Shown: piece after piece, positions 48,101 to 60,100 of the stretch
How the letters are laid out: every line of letters begins with the position of its first letter
How positions within the stretch are numbered: position 1 is the stretch's first letter
Assembly (NCBI RefSeq): GCF_032854445.1
Contig: NC_088305.1
Location: 10,607,606 to 10,671,605, forward strand
Length of the DNA stretch: 64,000 bases
Origin: Liolophura sinensis
Taxonomy: Eukaryota; Mollusca; Polyplacophora; Chitonida; Chitonidae
Direction: 5' to 3'
Notes under the pieces: generated by a model
What the model was told of the DNA's origin: nothing
The model's input: only the letters and a program-made list of their open reading frames with translations
Database searches by the model: none
Made by a program: the position numbers and the translations under genes

Positions 48101-51100
48101 TACACAAATTAACATAGAAACCAAATGATAAAAGATACATGAGATTACAGAATAAAGTACAAGTAAATGGGAACCAAAAAGTAAAATCAACATATATACA
48201 CAAATTAACATAGAGACCAAATGATAAAATATACATGAGATTACAGAATAAAGTACAAGTAAATGGGAACCAAAAAGTAAAATCAACATATATACACAAA
48301 TTAACATAGAGACCAAATGATAAAATATACATGAGATTACAGAATAAAGCACAAGTAATGGGAACCAAAAAGTAAAATCAACATATATACACAAATTAAC
48401 ATAGAGACCAAATGATAAAATATACATGAGATTACAAAATAAAGTACAAGTAAATGGGAACCAAAAAGTAAAAACATATATACACAAATTAACATAGAGA
48501 CCAAATGATAAAATATACATGAGATTACAGAATAAAGTACAAGTAAATGGGAACCAAAAAGTAAAATCAACATATATACACAAATTAACATAGAGACCAA
48601 ATGATAAAATATACATGAGATTACAGAAACATGTACAAGTAAATGGGAACCAAAAAGTGAAAACATATATACACAAATTAACATAGAAACCAAATGATAA
48701 AATATACATGAGATTACAGAATAAAGTACAAGTAAATAGGAAACAAAAAGTAAAATCAACATATATACACAATTAACATAGAGACCAAATTATAAAAGAT
48801 ACATGAGATTACAGAATAAAGTACAAGTAAATGGGAACCAAAAAGTAAAATCAACATATATACACAAATTAACATTGAGACCAAATGATAAAATATACAT
48901 GAGATTACAAAATAAAGTACAAGTAAATGGGAACCAAAAAGTAAAATCAACATATATACACAAATTAACATTGAGACCAAATGATAAAATATACATGAGA
49001 TTACAAAATAAAGTACAAGTAAATGGGAACCAAAAAGTAAAATCAACATATATACACAAATTAACATAGAGACCAAATGATAAAATATACATGAGATTAC
49101 AGAATAAAGTACAAGTAAATGGGAACCAAAAAGTAAAATCAACATATATACACAAATTAACATAGAAACCAAATGATAAAAGATACATGAGATTACAGAA
49201 TAAAGTACAAGTAAATGGGAACCAAAAAGTAAAATCAACATATATACACAAATTAACATAGAGACCAAATGATAAAATATACATGAGATTACAGAATAAA
49301 GTACAAGTAAATGGGAACCAAAAAGTAAAATCAACATATATACACAAATTAACATAGAGACCAAATGATAAAATATACATGAGATTACAGAATAAAGCAC
49401 AAGTAATGGGAACCAAAAAGTAAAATCAACATATATACACAAATTAACATAGAGACCAAATGATAAAATATACATGAGATTACAAAATAAAGTACAAGTA
49501 AATGGGAACCAAAAAGTAAAAACATATATACACAAATTAACATAGAGACCAAATGATAAAATATACATGAGATTACAGAATAAAGTACAAGTAAATGGGA
49601 ACCAAAAAGTAAAATCAACATATATACACAAATTAACATAGAGACCAAATGATAAAATATACATGAGATTACAGAATAAAGTACAAGTAAATGGGAACCA
49701 AAAAGTGAAAACATATATACACAAATTAACATAGAAACCAAATGATAAAATATACATGAGATTACAGAATAAAGTACAAGTAAATAGGAAACAAAAAGTA
49801 AAATCAACATATATACACAATTAACATAGAGACCAAATTATAAAAGATACATGAGATTACAGAATAAAGCACAAGTAAATGGGAACCAAAAAGTAAAATC
49901 AACATATATACACAAATTAACATTGAGACCAAATGATAAAATATACATGAGATTACAGAATAAAGTACAAGTAAATGGGAACCAAAAAGTAAAATCAACA
50001 TATATACACAAATTAACATAGAAACCAAATGATAAAAGATACATGAGATTACAAAATAAAGCACAAGTAAATGGGAACCAAAAAGTAAAATCAACATCAA
50101 ACCATATTATACATGTACAACGGAACCACCATTTCGGTGTGAGGAAACCCACATCCATCCGCAGGTTGCTGACAGACCTCCTCACACACCAGAATGAGAT
50201 GTAATTTTTTAGTTGATTGGTGTTTTACGCCGCACTCAAGAATATTTCACTTATACGACGGCGACCGGCATTATGGTGGGAGGAAACCGAGCAGAGCCGG
50301 GGGAAACCCACAACCATCCGCAGGTTGCTGACAGACCTCCTCACACACCAGAATGAGATTTAATTTTTTAGATGATTGGTGTTTTACGCCGCACTCAAGA
50401 ATATTTCACTTATACGACAGCGCCCGGCATTATGGTGGGAGGAAACCGAGCAGAGCCGGGGGAAACCCACGACCATCCGCAGGTTGCTGCAAGACATTCC
50501 CACTTACGGCTGGAGAGGATGCCAGCATGAGCTGGACTTGAACTCACAGCATCCGCATTGGTGAGAGGCTCCTGGGTCATTACGCTGCGCTAGCGTGCTA
50601 ACCAACTGAGCCACGGAGGCCCTCACACCAGAATGAGAGGATGCCAGCATGAGCTGAACTTGAACTCACAGCAAACAGGATGGAGCCTAGGAAAACTGCC
50701 TCACTGTCACAATGACACTGGTCAGGCATGACACCTTACGCAGTGGCAGATTTGTATGAAGAGGAAATGGCCTTAAGGTGAAAGTGTCTATGTCCTCAGA
50801 CTTTTAACAGAGACATGTAGCAGACACCAAACTAGACACGGGACATGACACTCCATTGCTGATACACATCTATATGTGCATATTTACTTGGCAAAGCGGT
50901 AGGAGGCCCAGGGAAATGCTAATAGGGTGTCTTGATTCTATGAACATCAGAGCATGGTGGTCTACATGTACACTAGACTTAAGAGGCAAAGCAGTCTCTC
51001 GACAGTTGGCTTTTAAGAGGGACCAAGTAGTAGCTCTCTGCATCACGCCCCACCCCCCCCACCCCACCCCACCCCCCAACCAATCCACTTGCTAGGACTT

Positions 51101-54100
51101 CCCTGTCAAGTCCTAAAACTCTAAAGTTGTTTATTATGTAAACACAGGATAGATGCAGAGGAATATAGGGCCAGGGAATTGTCTGGTTTGGTGGCGGAGA
51201 AAATAGTCCAAGCGGCAGTCGATCAATAAATGCTGTATGGCAGAATGGGTCGCCCCAAACTGACCCTGGTATGGAAACGGCTTTAGCAGCCTGCTTCACC
51301 TCTCAAGTGCTGATGCTGACAATCTCAATTCCTCTACCCATTTGCTTTAATATAAAAGAGCAGTTCCCGAACCAATCACTTTACAACATGATGTGCTATT
51401 CTATGTGGACATTCCTTCCATGAAAGCTGCCCTTCAGAAGGACAAAAGTGTATAGGACAGACACATACACGTAATATAAAGCTAAAATTGAAAATGTCAA
51501 ATGTGGCCTGGAGAATTCTCTGGGTTCAGTAGTACAATTAAGGTCTCAATGAGTTAGCTTTTCCAGCATATTAAGCATGCAAAATCAGAAAATTTTACAT
51601 TTCGGCATAATCTTTCAGAACTGATTTTTCACTGTTAAGCTGTTAGATTTGATGGCATTTTAATACTTTACGTATCCATTTACGTACAGCACTTTGATTT
51701 TCATCCCTTCCCCCACCCCCACCAAAAGCTCAACAAAGATATGGCCCTGATATCACAACATCAAAGCTAATGGCTGTGGAAAGGGTGCCAGTTTTCACAG
51801 ATGGACGATGGATTCCCATCAAAAAGCCTGTCCGAGTTTGATATGGTTTTGACAATTACAGCTGCATTGATTACGCTGTCAGGTGTGACTGGAGACTATA
51901 GCCCATCCCTCACCTAAATGACTCTGTATCACGATATTCAATCATTCCTCCTGAAATCAAAAGCCATCCAAAAGCCATATCTGCAGCGCCCTGTTGATGA
52001 CAGCAGCCAACTACCCAATCCTATACCACCTTACGCAATCAGAATTCTACGCTTCCAAATTCATTAGATCTGCATGGGAACGCAGTCACCAATGCCTACA
52101 GACAAATAATGTACAGTTACACATAACTCTGCATACTGCATATAAACGATAGTTATGCAGGGTACAGTAGCATATATTGATTATTAATGCTGAAGTGTGC
52201 GCGAACAATGTAACTGTACACAACCTCTAAAAGTAATCAGTGACTTTCAGCGCAGCCAGCCGTGGCAGGGAAAAACAATGGTCTGATAACAGCGCCTGGC
52301 CCTTAACAATGACCAAAGTAAAACAGAACAGTAACATAGAATGCAGCTTTACTGAAGTGATAATTATTATATTTTTTAAAAACTCTTTGATTTCGATGCA
52401 TAGGGCATTGTGTAGACCACAGGGTCATCCTTTCATGATAAGACAACACCAGATACGTCTACAGGCCTGGGATACAAGTGACACACTTTCCTGTCTCTGG
52501 CTGCTTTAACATGGTGCATGTCGTGACCGAATAAAAGTTGACTTATGGAGTTACCAAAATAGCATAATGATTTTGTCCATTTACCTGTAGGTCTGTTGTC
52601 ACTCATCTTCCAAAATAACTATGGTTAATCGTATTACATGTACTTGTCTTTTCTTTTCAAAATTCTTTGCTAAGAGTAACAAAAGCACATTTGGGGCGAT
52701 CAGTCAAGAAACAAAAGAAGTTGGGTCAATGGAATGTGCGTCAGTTGGATCAGTTGGGTCAATGGAATGTACATGTACATCAATTGGATCAGCTGGTCAG
52801 TGGAACAGTTGGGTCAGTAGAATGTACGTCAGTCAGATCAGTTGGTCAGTGGAACAGTTGTGTCAATGGAATGTGGATCAGTTGGGTCAATGGAATGTAC
52901 ATCAATTGGATCAGCTGGTCAATGGAACAGTTGGGTCAGTAGAATGTACGTCAGTCAGATCAGTTGGTCAGTGGAACAGTTGTGTCAATGGAATGTGGAT
53001 CAGTTGGGTCAATGGAATGTACATCAATTGGATCAGTTGGTCAGTGGAACAGTTGTGTTAATGGAATGTGGATCAGTTGGGTCAATGGAATGTACATCAA
53101 TTGGATCAGCTGGACAGTGGAACAGTTGGGTCAGTAGAATGTACGTCAGTCAGATCAGTTGGTCAGTGGAACAGTTGTGTCAATGGAATGTGGATCAGTT
53201 GGGTCAATGGAATGTACATCAATTGGATCAGCTGGTCAATGGAACAGTTGGGTCAGTAGAATGTACGTCAGTCAGATCAGTTGGTCAGTGGAACAGTTGT
53301 GTCAATGGAATGTGGATCAGTTGGGTCAATGGAATGTACATCAATTGGATCAGTTGGTCAGTGGAAGAGTTGTGTCAATGGAATGTGGATCAGTTGGGTC
53401 AATGGAATGTACATCAATTGGATCAGCTGGTCAATGGAACAGTTGGGTCAGTAGAATGTACGTCAGTCAGATCAGTTGGTCAGTGGAACAGTAGTGTCAA
53501 TGGAATGTGGATCAGTTGGGTCAATGGAATGTACATCAATTGGATCAGTTGGTCAGTGGAACAGTTGTGTCAATGGAATGTGGATCAGTTGGGTCAATGG
53601 AATGTACATCAATTGGATCAGCTGGACAGTGGAACAGTTGGGTCAGTAGAATGTACGTCAGTCAGATCAGTTGGTCAGTGGAACAGTTGTGTCAATGGAA
53701 TGTGGATCAGTTGGGTCAATGGAATGTACATCAATTGGATCAGCTGGTCAGTGGAACAGTTGGGTCAGTAGAATGTACGTCATTTGGATCAGTTGGTAAG
53801 TGAAACAGTTGTGTCAATGAAATGTATGTTGGTGGGATCAGTTGGTCAGTGAAACAGTTGGGTCAATGGAATGTGCATCAGTTGGACCAGTTGGTCAGCG
53901 GATCAGTTGATCAGTGGAACAGTTGGGTCAGTGGAATGTGTCAGTTGGATCATTTGGGTCAGTGGAATGTACGTCAGTTGGATCAGTTAGTCAGTGGAAT
54001 GTACATCAGCTGGATCAGTTGGTCAGTGGAACAGTTGGGTCAGTGGAATGTGCGTCAGTGGAATGTACGTCTGTTAGATCAGTTGGTCAGTGGAACAGTT

Positions 54101-57100
54101 GGGTCAGTGGAATGTGTCAGTTGGATCAGTTGGTCAGTGGAACAGTTGGGTCAGTGGAATGTACATCAGTTGGATCAGTTGGTCAGTGGAACACTTGGGT
54201 CAGTGGAATGTGCGCCAGTTGGATCAGTTGGTCAGCGGAACAGCTGGGTCAGTGGAATGTACGCCAGTTGGATCAGTTGGTCGGTGGATCAGCTGGTCAG
54301 TGGAACAGTTGGGTCATTGGAATTTGCGTCATTTGGATCAGCTGGTCAGTGGAACAGTTGGGTCATTGGAATTTGCGTCATTTGGATCAGTTGGTCAACA
54401 GTTCATGTACATGTATACATTCATATCCATGTACAGCATGCAGTGTTTATCCATACATTTTGTGGATACACAAACTGGTCCATGTACATGATGTAGAAAC
54501 AGGCTGTTCTAGAGGCCGCCACAGCCTGAAGCACCATCAAATATTTACCCCCATCTAAGGATGATAAATTATGCTGTTGTGTACATGTACATGTTTAATC
54601 CCCTGGCAGTTGGGTACTTCATGCTAATTCCTTCAAGCTCGCTACTGCAGAGAAATTATACTGTCTGCTAAATATCCAACATGAAAGCATGGATCAATGT
54701 GGTTTTCAAAATCAAACAATCCGCTTCAAGAAAATCACTGAATATGCAAAACCTTTGCATGAGCCCGCTGGTTTTCAAACCCGATATAAAGTAACAAAAT
54801 GATTTTGCACTGATTCACTGATTCCAAGATCAAAATTGGATGATATTTTGAAAAGCTATTAGCTGGAAAATGACAAATAAGAATTCAGTAAAACTACAAA
54901 ACTCATGCATGGTTTAGGGTTGCTTTTCAAACTTGGTCTGCGGATATAAAAAGTGAACTTGCTCAGTAAATTTTATCAAAATCAGGCAATATTTTGAACA
55001 GTTTTTGCATAGATATATTTTCCTACGGGGAATAAATGTATATGTAACTTAATTTATCAGCGGAGATATTACAATGGATAATCAAAATACTCCATTTGAC
55101 CTGAAAATCTTTGGGGTAGATAAACGTTACTTTTCCTGTAGGATATCACCTCACTGAGACCTATTCTTTTCCTGTAGGATATCACCTCACTGAGACTTGT
55201 ACTTTTCCTGTAGGATATCACCTCACTGAGACCTATACTTTTCCTGTAGAATATCCTCTCATTCAGACCTATACTTTTCCTGTAGGATATCACCTCACTG
55301 AGACCTATAATTTTCCTGTAGGATATCACCTTACTGAGACCTATACTTTTCCTGCAGGATATCACCTTACTGAGACTGATAATTTTCCTATAGGATATCA
55401 CCTCACTGAAAATTTTACTTTTACCTCACTATACTTTTCCTGTAGGAAATCACCTTACTGAGACCTATACTTTTCCTGTAGGATATCACCTTACTGAGAC
55501 CTATACTTTTCCTGCAGGATATCACCTTACTGAGACTGATAATTTTCCTATAGGATATCACCTCACTGAAAATTTTACTTTTACCTCACTATACTTTTCC
55601 TGTAGGAAATCACCTTACTGAGACCTATACTTTTCCTGTAGGATATCACGCTCACTGAGACCTATACTTTTCCTGTAGGATATCACCTCACTGAGACTTT
55701 TCCTGTTGGATATCACCTTACTGAGACCTATACTTTTCCTGTAGGATATCACCTCACTGAGACCTATACTTTTCCTGTAGGATATCACCTCACTGAGACC
55801 TATACTTTTCCTGCAGGATATCACCTTACTTTCCAAACAAACACTGAGACACCCTTCCAAGATGAATACAGACAGACACTAGGGTGAAAAAGAGGAAACT
55901 ATACAGCACAACCATAATTTTGTCATTTTTAGCACTTCTGAATTAAATTCTGAACATTTTTCTGATGCATTTTTTGTATAAATAAGGAGGAATTCATCCA
56001 AAAAGAGGAAAAATCTCATGCCTGTGAATCAAGCTTTCAGAAAAAATGACAATAAAAGTCCAGACAAACTTTTAGGTCAAGTACAGTATACTGTATCTGC
56101 AGGCCTGAGACCTCTTTCACAAAACTTCGTATACGAATTTTTCGTAACTTTTCTCGTAAATGACATCGCCTTATGCACTATAACCCAGACAAGGTCTTCT
56201 ACCAAAAAAGATACGAGAAATGAATTTTTCTGAAAGTGGCACCTTATTTTCTTGTGGAAAAAACGATATCATTGTAATTACATACACATGTACATGTGAC
56301 TGTACTTTATATAGTAGTCATACACATGTATATAGAGGTCAAAATGTTTGATATTTGAAGATCTTCAGAGCATGGGGTTAGCCAGGGGGGTGTCTCAGTG
56401 TCTATGAGACGCCTATTTTAACAAAATTAACATGGAAGAGATAGGGGAAAAGAGAAAACTGGAAATGAGACAGGCTGATTTTCATACTCTGGCTGAATCT
56501 ATGGTTCAGAGTGAACACCTTGAGAAAAGCTGAGGTAAATCCAACGTAATTTAAGTGTGTAAACTGATAAAGCGAACTGGCTAGGCATTGTAAAACAGCA
56601 CGAAAATGAATAAAATATGTCCCATAGACATAAAAATAATAGACAAATCCCGTACAAATGAGTGAACGACGTAACAATTTGGCCCCATTCTGGTATGCTG
56701 ACAATCACCTCATTTGATCATAACCCAGATGCATTATCTCACCCACATACCGTAAATCTTCAACTTTTGCAACCACTAAAGCACTTTTTCCAGTGGGATT
56801 TAGGCACATAATGATTATGAAAATGACGCTAGAAATGATTTGTTCATGTCATTAAAGACGCAAGCTTCACAAAACTGAGCGGATTATTTCTGCATAGTTC
56901 TCTCAGAATGTTAGCATTCTAACCTGAACACATGGTCAATGCTAATGAATAAATGATCTAAGAAAGTCTGCTTTCTCATTACCAACATCAAGCTATTTAC
57001 AGCATTGTTTCTGTAGCATTGTTTTCAGACATAATTAATGGCTAACAATTAACGAGCGAGGCAGTCTGAGGTAATGTACATAGACACGTAACGCTTAGGA

Positions 57101-60100
57101 AGCAGCCTGGTATGTATACCATATATACTATCTTCACCCGTCAATAAATCAATGCTATTTTGTAACATGCTTTGATGCGCTGCAGTTTATAAATGAAGCT
57201 CAGACAGAATACCAATGCACAAAAGGATCAATAGTGATGTGCCGTCAACAATGCAGACTGGAATAAAATCTACAATCTGAATGGCACAAGGAGCGCTGGA
57301 AGTTATGTATTTTGCAGATGATATAATGTAAAGAAGGAATATTTTATACACACTGTATTGTGAGATCCGGGGCGACCATCAAGCCAATATCCATGAGCAT
57401 GCATTTTGCATAATAGAGCCTGGAAAACCCAGATACAGTCCACCCAATTTCATATAACAGCTACAACATAATATTCGATTTCTGACACAAAAACCTAGGA
57501 GAACAAACTTCAATTTTAATCAAATTAGACTATACCAATGCTACTTTAATTCTTCACCCTTTCTGCATGTTTGCAAGCTGTATATTCAAGCATATTCTGA
57601 AGGTATTATTCAGTGTATAAGGATAAAAGTACAATTTTTGTAAGCTCTGAAACTGGCCAATCCCACCAGTTTTGTCTCCAAAATCACACGAAAAGAATAT
57701 TTAAACACAGGGATTCAAAATAGAACTGAAAACCCACCTTATTGTGTTTCATTTTGACATATTTATGATCTTTCTTTACAACATTGACCTTTACAACCAC
57801 AAATTTTGAAAAAAGATGGCTTTTGTCCATAAAAATATAAAAAAAAGTAACTAAATACACTGTATATAAAATTGCAGTGGCCTTACACCAGAATTACCTA
57901 ATCTTTTGTACCTTTACTTTTGTGGATCGACACCGAAAGATGTGCGACTGATCCCCCTACACCCTTTAAATTTTTTTGCTCCTTTGATTTTAGGATGAGT
58001 CCATCTGATGGACACTACGAGATCCCTGATTTACCGTCGATCTAAATCAATTGATATTTAAAGCAACACCCACAAGTTTTTCACTTACTGTACACATGTA
58101 TAATAGCGACGAGTTTAATGGTTTGAGGAGTGCCTCAGGTAAAACCATGGACCTTTAACAAGGCACTGAAAGCTTTCTCACATATGACATACATTTACTT
58201 TAATACAAGGCCTGCCAATTGCTCACAACAAACTACATGTACAAACAGTAGATAAGTATTTGAAACATTTGACTTATCGGTGTTCAACACAATTCTCTTG
58301 TATTTCAAGCACATGCACTTATGCACAAATGGCTGACAATTTGATGGGTGGAGAAACGGGAGTAAACCATTCATCCTTTGGCAATGTCAACAGTGATGTC
58401 AACACAAATGTCAACAGCAATGTCAACAGTAATATCAAGCACAGATCTTCACCCACCAATCACATCCAATGTGTATATTTTATATACATGTACATGTGAA
58501 CCTAATGGAATCAGGAAAACTAGCAGGCCTCAGAGTGCTGTCAACTGCTTCCTGGCAACAAGGTAAAATGGCTAAGATTCTTATTTTTCACTTGCAGAGG
58601 CTTGCACACAGAGAACATGTTAGTTCAATCCATACATGTACCTCAGTACAGACACATGTACATTTAGCCCTGTTTCCGCAGATGCATGAGGCTTCAGAAA
58701 GTCCTCAGCAGCCCTCATTTGGTCTTACATAAAGTTCACTTAAGATCTCAAGCCTCCACCAATATCACACGCATGTATATATTGAGTTTTCTCCCTAACT
58801 TTTATGGCAATCTGTACACATTTATCATTTAATTTTGCAGACAAAACTACATGGATTGGACTGGGCATCACAAAAAAAAAAATAATTGCATCATTCTACA
58901 CAGGCTGATGCCTTCAGAATATGCTTGAATAAACACCTTGCAAACATGCGAAAAGGCTGAAGAACTACAGTAAGCTTCCTGCTAAACAGGCTGGGATTTA
59001 CTCCATGCACTTCCCCTTGCTCCACCCATAAAACTGATTTGCCCTAGTAGGTTAATGTGCCAGTGCCGTGCCAATGACACAGTAGCCTCTAACCATAGTG
59101 GTTGAGGTGAGTTCAAGTCAAGCTCATGCTGGCTTCCTCTCCAGTCCTACTTGGGAAGGACTGCAGTCAGCAACCTGTTGTGGGTCGGTTGTGGGTTTCC
59201 CTTGGGTTCTGGCCAGTTTCCCATCATCATAATGCTCACTGAGGTTGTACATGTACAAGTGAAATTTTCTTGAGTAAGGCTCGTAACTTGGGAAGGACTG
59301 CAGTCAGCAACCTGTTGGTGGTCGGTTGTAAGGTGCCTAACACCAATCACATCAATAGATAAACAAACAAAATGACAAACAAAATGTACAAAATATTCTT
59401 GAGTATGATACTGAACTCAATGACAATATAAAATTTGAGTTCATGTGCATACATGTACGGCATTTGACCTTTAGAGCACTTGGCCTGTAAAGATGCACTT
59501 TCAAAAGCACACAAAGGCCTTAAAATAATACATGTACTTCTGATGACAACGCTTAAGTTTTTCTGATAAGAGATTACTGCATTTCAACTGAAGTTTAGCA
59601 TGAAAAGATGCACTTTCAAACCCACATAAGAGCCTTAAAATAATACTTCTGATGCCACCACTGGAGTTTTTTTCTGATATTAGAAATCAAAACTTCAAAT
59701 AAAACTTTTAAATGACCCTATACGAATCAGATGGATGAATCAATCAAAATCAAGTAAAATGTGTCGCCGAAAAAAAAAGCGTGTCTTCAGGTGACATAGA
59801 GTATATATGTTGCACTACCTTATGCAGAAATCATAACACCGGATTACACGAACAGACTGGGACAATTAGAACATACACAATCGAAATGCTCAGTTCTAAA
59901 CAGGGGCTAACAGATAATAAAGCAGCATTTCAACACGCAAATATATGAGAAAGTTATTAAAATCATAAATCACGAACATTCTGCATGTTCTGTGTGATGC
60001 ATGCGAGGTTTTTTTTTCCTCTCCCCCATTTATCCCTAGCTCAGAGCTCCACATTGCTAACATAGAGATCATCCGGGTGTGAAAAATTTGGTTGTGGCAT

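Noticed and set aside
47670-49820. Minus-strand ORFs of 208-354 codons with hydrophobic 32-residue repeats, looking like a membrane protein
   Set aside because: They are translations of a 96 bp tandem repeat; the unit length is a multiple of 3 and the repeat is also open on the other strand for 88 codons. No non-repeat coding sequence, start context or splice sites.
52621-54558. Plus-strand ORFs of up to 309 codons rich in Gly, Ser, Gln and Trp
   Set aside because: All lie in the minisatellite; open in three frames at once with overlapping similar peptides, as expected for short repeats without stops.
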